Shown: piece by piece, positions 1 to 5,366 of the stretch | How positions within the stretch are numbered: the stretch's first letter is position 1 | Layout: each line of letters opens with the position of its first letter | Source: Paracoccaceae bacterium | GTDB taxonomy: Bacteria > Pseudomonadota > Alphaproteobacteria > Rhodobacterales > Rhodobacteraceae | DNA: 5,366 bases | NCBI GenBank assembly: GCA_026982275.1 | Contig: JALSHK010000070.1 | Coordinates: 1 to 5,366, forward strand | Direction of reading: 5' to 3' | Program-made: the position numbers and the translations under genes | Notes under the pieces: generated by a model | Told to the model about the DNA's origin: nothing | The model's database searches: none | What the model saw: the letters and a program-made list of their open reading frames with translations, nothing else

Positions 1-266
1 CGCGCCTCATTCGCAGCTATGGCACCGATGCCGGAAAAATACTCGGCAGCGCCGAGGTGGCGGATGATCTCGGCCAGGATTTCGGAGCCGGACTGCGCGA
101 AGCCGAAGTGAAATGGCTATGCGAAAAAGAATTTGCCGTTACCGCAGAAGATATCCTGTGGCGGCGCACCAAACTGGGGCTGCATTTTGCGCCCGAGCAG
201 GTCAAGCTGCTGGAAAGCTGGCTGGCCGAACAAAACCGACATAAAAACATAAGAAAAGTGTCGTGA
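1..266 (+). CDS. glpD: Aerobic glycerol-3-phosphate dehydrogenase, C-terminal fragment (5' end outside window)
   Basis: Reading from base 3 gives 87 residues ending at TGA 264-266. The frame is open to the left edge, so the GTG at 57 is internal and not a start. What is seen: the stretch at visible residues 22-35 (DLGQDFGAGL followed by REAE) and the motif AEDILWRRTKLGL at visible residues 48-60. These are characteristic of the C-terminal helical domain of GlpD, an FAD enzyme of about 500 residues. Known of the family: GlpD sits on the inner face of the cytoplasmic membrane, oxidises sn-glycerol-3-phosphate to dihydroxyacetone phosphate and passes electrons to quinone. The FAD-binding and catalytic parts lie upstream and cannot be checked. 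The gene ends 46 bp before a glycerol-3-phosphate importer on the same strand, which fits uptake and oxidation being expressed together. The last residues (after LAEQN) are a short basic tail that I cannot interpret. Confidence 0.95.
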   Translation, partial: RLIRSYGTDAGKILGSAEVADDLGQDFGAGLREAEVKWLCEKEFAVTAEDILWRRTKLGLHFAPEQVKLLESWLAEQNRHKNIRKVS

Positions 267-312
267 AACGAGAATAACCATCTACCACAAACCTAAGTAA
301 CGGGAGAAGAAA

Positions 313-1617
313 ATGCGAATTACGAAATATGTATTGGGGGCGCTTACCGCCGCCTCGTTTTCGACAGGCGCCTATGCGCAGGTCGAGATCCAGTGGTGGC
401 ACGCCATGGGTGGTGCAAATGGCGAGCGGATAGACCGCATGGCTGCCGAATTCAATGCCATGCAAAGCGATTATGTGGTCATGCCTTCCTACAAAGGCAA
501 TTATACCGAGACTATGACAGCGGCAATCGCGGCCTTCCGCGCGGGTGAGCAGCCGGCGATTGTGCAGGTTTTCGAGGTGGGAACCGCCACAATGATGGCC
601 GCCGAGGGTGCGGTATATCCGATCACAGAGCTGATGGCCGATGCGGGGGTGGATTTCGACCAATCGATCTATCTGCCCGGGGTCGTATCCTATTACCAAA
701 CCTCCGAGGGCGATCTGCTGTCGATGCCGTTCAACTCATCAACTCCGGTATTGTGGTATAATCAGGATGCCTTTACCGCTGCGGGCATTGAAAGCCCGCC
801 CACCACATGGGACGAAGTGAATGTGGCTGCACAAAAGCTGCTCGATAGCGGCATGGATTGCGGCTATTCTTTCGGGTGGCAAAGCTGGGTGATGATCGAA
901 AATTACAGCGCCTGGCATGATCTGCCGCTTGGCACTCTGGAAAACGGCTATGGCGGGCTGGAAGCGCGTTTCACCTTCAATAATGACGCGGTGGTCAACC
1001 GCCTGCAATCCATTGCGGATAGCCAAGAGAGCGGTATCTTCAAATATGGCGGCCGCCGTGGTGACAGCCTTTCGATGTTTACATCGGGTGAATGCGGCAT
1101 GTGGATGAACTCTTCGGCCTATTATGGCTCGATGGTGGATCAGGCCGAGTTCGAATTTGGCCAGACCATGCTTCCTCTGGATACCGATGTGGCTGAAGCA
1201 CCGCAAAACTCGATCATTGGCGGCGCGACTCTCTGGGTGCTGCGCGGCAAGGACGAGGCCCAGTATAAAGGTGTGGCCGACTTCATGACCTACCTGTCCT
1301 CGGACGAGGTGCAGGCTTGGTGGAGCCAGGAGACCGGCTATGTGCCGATCACCATAGGGGCAAGTGATCTCAGCGCCGAGCAAGGGTTCTATGAGGAAAA
1401 CCCCGGCACCGATACCGCTTTCAAGCAATTGACCCTCAACACCCCAACCGCCAACTCCCGTGGTTTGCGTTTTGGCAATTATGTGCAGGTGCGCGATGTG
1501 ATCAACGAAGAGCTGGAAGCGCTCTGGGCCGGTGATAAAACCGCGCGCGAAGCCATGGATACGGCTGTTGAACGCGGTAATGCGCTGCTCGCCAAATTCG
1601 AGCGCGCCAATAATTGA
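313..1617 (+). CDS. ugpB: sn-glycerol-3-phosphate ABC transporter, periplasmic substrate-binding protein
   Basis: The 434-residue product is close to E. coli UgpB (438, recalled from memory) and colinear with it throughout. Residues 1-22 form a Sec signal peptide (basic start, hydrophobic core, AYA before Gln23). There is no lipobox Cys, so the mature protein should be soluble in the periplasm. Residues matching the recalled E. coli ligand contacts are all present: Tyr64 in YKGNY, Glu88 in FEVGTATMM, Ser143 in FNSSTP, Ser267, Gly304 in IIGGA, Tyr343 in TGYVPIT and Arg394. The tryptophan pair in GWQSW (Trp189, Trp192), which stacks on the ligand in E. coli, is also kept. This supports glycerol-3-phosphate and/or glycerophosphocholine as ligand rather than a sugar. 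The ATG at 313 is supported by GGGAG at 302-306, six bases upstream, and by the well-placed signal peptide. The stop lies 50 bp before ugpA, and that gap contains a strong hairpin. Confidence 0.96.
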   Translation: MRITKYVLGALTAASFSTGAYAQVEIQWWHAMGGANGERIDRMAAEFNAMQSDYVVMPSYKGNYTETMTAAIAAFRAGEQPAIVQVFEVGTATMMAAEGAVYPITELMADAGVDFDQSIYLPGVVSYYQTSEGDLLSMPFNSSTPVLWYNQDAFTAAGIESPPTTWDEVNVAAQKLLDSGMDCGYSFGWQSWVMIENYSAWHDLPLGTLENGYGGLEARFTFNNDAVVNRLQSIADSQESGIFKYGGRRGDSLSMFTSGECGMWMNSSAYYGSMVDQAEFEFGQTMLPLDTDVAEAPQNSIIGGATLWVLRGKDEAQYKGVADFMTYLSSDEVQAWWSQETGYVPITIGASDLSAEQGFYEENPGTDTAFKQLTLNTPTANSRGLRFGNYVQVRDVINEELEALWAGDKTAREAMDTAVERGNALLAKFERANN

Positions 1618-1625
1618 AGCCAACC

Positions 1626-1650
1626 GGCTCTCCGCTGATCGCGGGGGGCC
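1626..1650 (+). promoter_or_regulatory. Intercistronic hairpin between ugpB and ugpA
   Basis: GGCTCTCCGC (1626-1635) pairs along its full length with GCGGGGGGCC (1641-1650), giving ten pairs including two G-U wobbles around the five-base loop TGATC. It begins 8 bp after the ugpB stop and ends 17 bp before the ugpA start. No T-run follows it, so it is not a standard intrinsic terminator. Known from other importer operons: structured RNA after the binding-protein gene can block 3'-exonucleases and raise binding-protein levels over the membrane subunits. That role is inferred here. A weaker alternative, AGCC/GGCT (1618-1621 with 1626-1629), competes for its 5' arm. Confidence 0.6.
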
Positions 1651-1657
1651 AACCTTT

Positions 1658-1664
1658 GGGGGGA
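1658..1664 (+). promoter_or_regulatory. ugpA ribosome binding site (GGGGGGA)
   Basis: A run of six G's plus A lies three bases before the ATG at 1668. It is the only purine-rich Shine-Dalgarno-like sequence near the ugpA start, so it decides the start codon. It is less canonical than GGAGG and would pair with the anti-Shine-Dalgarno partly through G-U pairs. The CCAACC at 1649-1654 just upstream could pair weakly with part of it. Confidence 0.6.
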
Positions 1665-1667
1665 AAC

Positions 1668-2549
1668 ATGCTAAAACGGGTGCATTTCAGGCCATCCTTG
1701 CTGCCTTTCATGCTGGTAGCGCCACAAATTGCGGTGACGCTGGTTTTCTTTATGTGGCCCGCTGCGCAGGCGCTTTATCAATCCTTGCTGATTGAAGATG
1801 CCTTTGGTTTCAAAACGGAATTTGTCTGGTTCGAGAATTTTCAGATCCTCTGGGAGGATTCGTATTATGTTGCGGCCTTTCAGCGGACCGCCTTGTTTTC
1901 GGTGACGGTTGCGGCGCTGGCGATGGGCAGCGCTCTGGTGCTGGCAGCCATGGTGGACCGGATTATCAAAGGCGTGCTGGTCTACCGCACCATGCTGATC
2001 TGGCCTTATGCTGTGGCACCGGTAATAGCCGGCGCGCTCTGGGTGTTTATGTTTGATCCAACCCTGGGCATTTTTGCCTATGCGCTCAATACTATCGGCT
2101 ATGACTGGAACCACAAGCTCGACGGTGACCAGGCCATGACGCTGGTGATTATCGCCGCCACATGGAAGCAAATCGCCTATAACTTTCTGTTTTTTGTGGC
2201 CGCCATTCAAAGTATCCCAAGATCATTGATCGAAGCAGCGGCCATTGATGGCGCTGGTCCGATGCGCCGGTTCTGGAGTATTATCTTCCCGCTCATTACC
2301 CCGACCACGTTTTTCTTGCTGGTGGTCAATATCGTTTATGCGTTTTTCGATACTTTCGGGATTATTCACGCCATCACCCAGGGCGGGCCGGCCAAGGCTA
2401 CCGAAATCCTCGTTTACAAGGTTTACAATGACGGGTTTATCGGGCTGGATCTGGGCGGATCAGCCGCGCAATCGGTGATATTGATGGCGATTGTTATTGT
2501 GATCACTGTGATCCAGTTCCGCTATATCGAGCGAAAGGTTGAATACTGA
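1668..2549 (+). CDS. ugpA: sn-glycerol-3-phosphate ABC transporter, permease subunit UgpA
   Basis: The 293-residue inner-membrane permease is close in length to E. coli UgpA (295, recalled). About six hydrophobic segments are visible, at roughly residues 13-40, 75-96, 108-129, 156-180, 211-230 and 266-284. The cytoplasmic EAA loop, which docks onto the ATPase, is at residues 189-209 and begins EAAAIDGAG. It is preceded by QSIPRSLI, as in E. coli UgpA. Other family stretches include PYAVAP near residue 113 and NFLFF near residue 172. The frame stays open upstream to a TTG at 1614 overlapping the ugpB stop. I chose the ATG at 1668 because a G-rich ribosome site precedes it, the resulting length matches the family, and the extra 18 residues would be translated from the hairpin region. 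The stop overlaps the ugpE ATG by one base (TGATG), indicating translational coupling. UgpA is expected to pair with UgpE as the transmembrane heterodimer. Confidence 0.95.
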   Translation: MLKRVHFRPSLLPFMLVAPQIAVTLVFFMWPAAQALYQSLLIEDAFGFKTEFVWFENFQILWEDSYYVAAFQRTALFSVTVAALAMGSALVLAAMVDRIIKGVLVYRTMLIWPYAVAPVIAGALWVFMFDPTLGIFAYALNTIGYDWNHKLDGDQAMTLVIIAATWKQIAYNFLFFVAAIQSIPRSLIEAAAIDGAGPMRRFWSIIFPLITPTTFFLLVVNIVYAFFDTFGIIHAITQGGPAKATEILVYKVYNDGFIGLDLGGSAAQSVILMAIVIVITVIQFRYIERKVEY

Positions 2550-3397
2550 TGATCGAAAATCGACCCTTTGTGACCGTATTGGCCCATATTACCCTGGTTC
2601 TCGGCGTGCTTATTGTGGCTTTTCCGATCTGGATCACCTTTGTGGCCGCAACCCATGATGCGGTGCGGATGACGCAGGTCCCCCTTCCGCTGTTGCCCGG
2701 GGACCAGTTTTTCATCAACCTGAAAACTGTTTTGTTTGAGGGGGTTGGTGGCTCCGGCGCGGTGCCGGTCTGGCTGATGATGACCAATTCATTGATCATG
2801 GCCATGCTGATCGCGCTGGGCAAAATCGCGATTTCCCTGCTCTCGGCCTTTGCCATTGTCTATTTCCGCTTCCCGTTTCGCATGGGTTTTTTCTGGATGA
2901 TTTTCATGACCCTGATGCTGCCGGTCGAGGTGCGGATATTGCCGACCTTCGAGGTAGTGGCCAATCTGGGTATGCTGAATTCATACTGGGGCATGACAGT
3001 GCCGCTGATTGCCTCGGCCACGGCCACCTTTATGTTCCGGCAGGTGTTTTTGACCATCCCAGACGAAATGCTGGAAGCCGCAAGGGTGGATGGCGCGGGG
3101 CCGATGCGGTTTTTCTGGGATATTCTTATTCCGCTCAGCCGCACCAATATCGCGGCGTTGTTTGTAATCCTGTTTATCTATGGCTGGAATCAATATCTGT
3201 GGCCGCTTCTGATCACCACGGATAGCGGCTATTTCACGGTTGTGATGGGCATCAAGCAAATGCTGGAAAGTGCCGAGCAATCTCCGGTGTGGAACCTGAT
3301 TATGATGACGGCTTTGCTGGCGATGCTGCCGCCGATTATTGTGGTGTTGAGCATGCAGAAGATGTTTGTCAAAGGCCTGACCGAGACAGAAAAATAA
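2549..3397 (+). CDS. ugpE: sn-glycerol-3-phosphate ABC transporter, permease subunit UgpE
   Basis: The 282-residue inner-membrane permease nearly equals E. coli UgpE in length (281, recalled). It opens with MIENRP, as that protein does. Hydrophobic segments lie at about residues 9-34, 76-105, 112-127, 147-168, 200-220 and 248-270. The EAA loop spans residues 176-196 and begins EAARVDGAG. Conserved stretches include LPVEVRI near residue 124 and FIYGWNQYLWPLL at about 209-221. The start codon overlaps the last base of the ugpA stop, so its translation is probably coupled to ugpA with no separate strong ribosome site. UgpE completes the channel with UgpA and contacts one UgpC subunit through the EAA loop. 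The neighbouring ugpB and the family-specific sequence make a sugar permease assignment unlikely, although MalG-type permeases share this fold. Confidence 0.95.
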   Translation: MIENRPFVTVLAHITLVLGVLIVAFPIWITFVAATHDAVRMTQVPLPLLPGDQFFINLKTVLFEGVGGSGAVPVWLMMTNSLIMAMLIALGKIAISLLSAFAIVYFRFPFRMGFFWMIFMTLMLPVEVRILPTFEVVANLGMLNSYWGMTVPLIASATATFMFRQVFLTIPDEMLEAARVDGAGPMRFFWDILIPLSRTNIAALFVILFIYGWNQYLWPLLITTDSGYFTVVMGIKQMLESAEQSPVWNLIMMTALLAMLPPIIVVLSMQKMFVKGLTETEK

Positions 3398-3406
3398 GGA
3401 ATTATC

Positions 3407-4480
3407 ATGGCGAATATCACCCTTGAGGGCATTAAAAAATCCTACGGAAAAACCGAAGTGATCCACGGGATCGACTGGGAGATTGAAGATGGCGATTTTG
3501 TCGTTATCGTCGGGCCCTCGGGCTGCGGAAAATCCACTCTTTTACGCATGATTGCGGGGCTTGAAAGCATTACCGATGGCAAAATATCCATCGGCGATAC
3601 TGTGGTGAATGATCTGGAGCCGAGCCAGCGCAATATCGCGATGGTTTTCCAGAATTACGCCCTGTATCCGCATATGACGGTCTATAAAAACATGGCTTAC
3701 GGGCTGAAGCTGAAAAAACTGCCGAAAGACGAGATCGAGGCGCGGGTGCAAAAAGCGGCCAGGATCCTTGAGCTGGAAGATTATCTTGATCGCCTCCCGC
3801 GCGCGCTTTCGGGCGGGCAGCGCCAGCGCGTGGCGATGGGCCGCGCGATCGTGCGAGAGCCGGCGGTCTTTTTGTTTGACGAGCCGCTCTCCAATCTCGA
3901 TGCCAAGCTGCGGGTGCAAATGCGCCTCGAGATCAAGAATCTTCAACAAGAACTGGGCATTACCAGCGTGTATGTCACCCATGATCAGGTGGAGGCGATG
4001 ACGCTGGGGGATCAATTGGCGGTGCTGAATGGCGGCTATGTGGAGCAGCTAGGCACCCCGATCGAGATCTACGAGCGCCCCGCCTCGACCTTTGTAGCGG
4101 GCTTTATCGGCTCGCCTTCGATGAACCTGATCGATGGTGAAATGGATGGTGAGGGCAAGGGGATATTGCTGCCCGGCGGCTCCAGCATCCCGCTTGGCGA
4201 GGCACGGCCTGCCTTGGCGGGCCTGCCGGTCACGCTGGGCATCCGGCCCGAGCATTTCAGCCTGAATGGTGGCGATTTTACGGTGCCGCTCAAGGTGAAT
4301 GTGGTGGAGCAGCTCGGGGCCGATACGCTTGTGCATGGCCATCTCGGTGAAAGCGCAGCGCCTCTGGTTTTGCGGCTTGAAGGGGTGCAAAGCCTGAATG
4401 CGGGCGGTATTGTGCAAGTGGGCATTCCGCAAAATGCACTGCATGTTTTTGATAGAGCCAGCGGCAAGCGGGTGGATTAG
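3407..4480 (+). CDS. ugpC: sn-glycerol-3-phosphate ABC transporter, ATP-binding protein UgpC
   Basis: The 357-residue cytoplasmic ATPase of the MalK/UgpC class powers uptake as a dimer under UgpA/UgpE. All nucleotide-binding motifs are intact: Walker A GPSGCGKST (36-44), Q-loop Gln82, signature LSGGQ (134-138), Walker B VFLFDE (154-159) with catalytic Glu159, D-loop SNLD (162-165) and switch His192. Residues from about 235 on form the C-terminal TOBE/OB-fold regulatory domain, including GIRPEHF at 278-284. E. coli UgpC is about the same length (356, recalled). The ATG at 3407 follows AAGGA (3396-3400), which overlaps the ugpE stop and leaves a six-base spacer. Because UgpC and MalK are closely related and can substitute for each other in E. 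coli, sequence alone would leave the substrate open. The operon position with ugpB, ugpA and ugpE settles it. The TAG stop overlaps the first bases of a foldback repeat. No ugpQ follows. Confidence 0.95.
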   Translation: MANITLEGIKKSYGKTEVIHGIDWEIEDGDFVVIVGPSGCGKSTLLRMIAGLESITDGKISIGDTVVNDLEPSQRNIAMVFQNYALYPHMTVYKNMAYGLKLKKLPKDEIEARVQKAARILELEDYLDRLPRALSGGQRQRVAMGRAIVREPAVFLFDEPLSNLDAKLRVQMRLEIKNLQQELGITSVYVTHDQVEAMTLGDQLAVLNGGYVEQLGTPIEIYERPASTFVAGFIGSPSMNLIDGEMDGEGKGILLPGGSSIPLGEARPALAGLPVTLGIRPEHFSLNGGDFTVPLKVNVVEQLGADTLVHGHLGESAAPLVLRLEGVQSLNAGGIVQVGIPQNALHVFDRASGKRVD

Positions 4481-4592
4481 AGCAAATCCGGTCCAATTGA
4501 ATGCACCGCATAAGCCGAACGCATTTGCAGGTGCAAACGCTGCCCCGGTTTGCGCGGTAAATACACGAATCCGGTTAGATTGGATGCGCTCT
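4479..4592. repeat. Foldback repeat-like element between convergent ugpC and topA
   Basis: The 134-bp gap between ugpC and topA holds no gene but is rich in symmetry. The outer arms AGAGCAAATCC (4479-4489) and GGATGCGCTCT (4582-4592) pair at 9 of 11 positions. A middle pair joins ACCGC (4505-4509) to GCGGT (4554-4558). The core forms one of two competing hairpins: GCATTTGC/GCAAACGC (4521-4528 with 4533-4540, one mismatch, loop AGGT), or GTGCAAAC/GTTTGCGC (4531-4538 with 4548-4555). In addition, 4485-4504 and 4568-4587 are a direct repeat matching at 16 of 20 bases. This looks like a small dispersed intergenic repeat of the palindromic kind found in alphaproteobacterial genomes. Whether it recurs elsewhere cannot be seen in this window. 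Its first two bases lie within the ugpC stop codon. Confidence 0.5.
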
Positions 4593-4603
4593 GATCCGCC
4601 CCT

Positions 4604-4638
4604 CCGGCAGGCAGCTAGGCCTTAGCTTCCGGTTTTTT
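4604..4638 (+). terminator. Possible intrinsic terminator of the ugp operon, overlapping the topA 3' end
   Basis: On the + strand, CCGG (4604-4607) can pair with CCGG (4629-4632) and AGCTA (4613-4617) with TAGCT (4623-4627), around the loop GGCCT. A five-by-one internal loop separates the two stems. Six T's follow directly (4633-4638). The layout resembles a rho-independent terminator for rightward transcription. The stem is interrupted, however, and the T's also encode lysines in the topA tail, which could explain them by chance. An alternative inner stem is AGGC/GCCT (4609-4612 with 4619-4622). Confidence 0.3.
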
Positions 4639-5366
4639 CTTGGCGGCGGGTTTCTTTTTCGCCACAGCTTTCTTTTTGGCCGGCGCTTTTTTCTTTGCGG
4701 CGGCTTTTTTTGCGGGCTTCTTCTTGCCCTTGGTGGCCGCCTTGGCATTCACCAGCTCGATCGCCAGCTCTATTGTCACATCTTCCGGCTCTTTATCCTT
4801 GGGCAGGGTCGCGTTGATCTTTTCCCATTTGATATAAGGGCCATAGCGGCCTTTCATAATGTTCATCTCGCCGCCGTCCGGATGCTCGCCCAGGGCCTTG
4901 ATCGGCTCGGCGGCCTGCCCGCGGCCACGGCCCGGAGGCTTGCTGGCGATCATTTCGACCGCGCGATTCATGCCGATGGTGAAGATCTCGTCACCCTCGG
5001 GAATATTCACATAGGTTTTCGCGGGCTTTTTGCCCTTTTCCTCGGCGGGCTTGGTCCACAAAATATAAGGGCCATAAGGGCCGATAGCGGCGGTAATCAC
5101 CCCGCCCTCGGGGTGGTCGCCAATGGTGCGGGGCAGGCTAAGCATTTGCAACGCCAATTCCAGCGTCATATCGGCGGGGTCCGAGCTTTTGGGCACGGAG
5201 GCGCGTTTGGGCTTGGGCATTTCCTCGGTTGGCTCGCCCAGCTGCACATAGGGGCCAAAGCGCCCCGCGCGCAGGGTCACCGGCACGCCTTCTTCGTTTT
5301 GCCCCAGCACCTTGCCATCCAGACCGGCCATGTCACCGCCAATGGCCTCGCCTGCGAGCGGGCGGG
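4615..5366 (-). CDS. topA: DNA topoisomerase I, C-terminal fragment (5' end outside window)
   Basis: The minus-strand frame ends at TAG (4617-4615) and is open to the right edge. The ATG at 5331-5329 is internal, because the upstream codons read RPLAGEAIGGD in the same frame. Visible are three copies of the Toprim-associated C-terminal repeat, marked by GRFGPYVQ, GPYGPYILW and GRYGPYIKW (about residues 23-30, 84-92 and 161-169 counted from that Met). These are typical of alphaproteobacterial TopA and bind DNA. About 40 residues rich in Lys, Ala and Pro follow (4618 to about 4734), a basic tail like that of histone H1. Known of the family: a type IA topoisomerase that relaxes negative supercoils through a tyrosine-DNA intermediate. 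The catalytic and Toprim domains lie outside the window. The gene is convergent with ugpC and unrelated to it in pathway. Confidence 0.93.
   Translation of the reverse strand, partial: RPLAGEAIGGDMAGLDGKVLGQNEEGVPVTLRAGRFGPYVQLGEPTEEMPKPKRASVPKSSDPADMTLELALQMLSLPRTIGDHPEGGVITAAIGPYGPYILWTKPAEEKGKKPAKTYVNIPEGDEIFTIGMNRAVEMIASKPPGRGRGQAAEPIKALGEHPDGGEMNIMKGRYGPYIKWEKINATLPKDKEPEDVTIELAIELVNAKAATKGKKKPAKKAAAKKKAPAKKKAVAKKKPAAKKKPEAKA

Noticed and set aside
267..312. Possible promoter or Pho box between glpD and ugpB
   Set aside because: The 46-bp gap shows no convincing -35/-10 pair and no tandem CTGTCAT-like boxes. Only the ugpB ribosome site GGGAG at 302-306 stands out.
739..1623. Long minus-strand open frame of 294 codons opposite ugpB
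   Set aside because: It mirrors the codon pattern of ugpB, resembles no protein I know and is rich in His/Arg/Ile as shadow frames are. The + strand gene is unambiguous.
1614..1667. Upstream TTG start for ugpA that would overlap the ugpB stop (TTGA)
   Set aside because: It adds 18 non-family residues encoded by the hairpin region. The ATG at 1668 has a G-rich ribosome site and gives the family's usual length.
3542..4015. Minus-strand open frame of 157 codons opposite ugpC
   Set aside because: It is a shadow of the ATPase gene. The + strand frame carries every ABC motif intact.
4398..4625. Small + strand frame running from the end of ugpC across the intergenic gap
   Set aside because: Its start lies inside ugpC, no ribosome site is seen, and its sequence comes from the foldback repeat. 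No protein features are visible.
4640..4837. + strand frame encoding a Phe/Ala-rich hydrophobic peptide opposite the topA tail
   Set aside because: The apparent membrane-like peptide is simply the antisense of Lys/Ala codons (AAA/AAG read as TTT/CTT).
1..5366. A hidden novel system (CRISPR, toxin-antitoxin, phage or defence genes, insertion sequence)
   Set aside because: All coding space is taken by recognised glpD, ugpBAEC and topA. The gaps are 46, 50, 9 and 134 bp, with no repeat-spacer array, transposase or unexplained gene.

Overview
The window reads as ordinary chromosomal sequence from an alphaproteobacterium, most likely of the Rhodobacterales (Roseobacter) type. That placement is inferred from moderately high GC content judged by eye, the style of the proteins, and a DNA topoisomerase I ending in a long Lys/Ala/Pro tail. 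No database search was possible, so it is tentative.

Layout: the left edge (1-266, + strand) holds the last 87 residues of an aerobic glycerol-3-phosphate dehydrogenase (glpD). After 46 bp comes a complete four-gene ABC importer on the same strand: ugpB (periplasmic binding protein, 313-1617), ugpA (1668-2549), ugpE (2549-3397) and ugpC (ATPase, 3407-4480). A convergent gene enters from the right edge on the minus strand, the C-terminal part of topA (4615-5366).

Together the + strand genes form one pathway. UgpB captures sn-glycerol-3-phosphate or glycerophosphodiesters in the periplasm, UgpA/UgpE form the channel, UgpC hydrolyses ATP, and GlpD oxidises the imported glycerol-3-phosphate to dihydroxyacetone phosphate. 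The spacing (46, 50, -1 and 9 bp) suggests a single operon. The ugpQ phosphodiesterase that ends the E. coli operon is absent here.

The non-coding interest lies in three short structured stretches. A 10-bp hairpin sits between ugpB and ugpA. A foldback repeat of about 114 bp fills the ugpC/topA gap and starts inside the ugpC stop codon. A stem-loop followed by six T's lies over the end of topA and could terminate ugp transcription. I found no RNA gene, CRISPR array, insertion sequence, phage gene or novel multi-gene system. The coding content is conventional.
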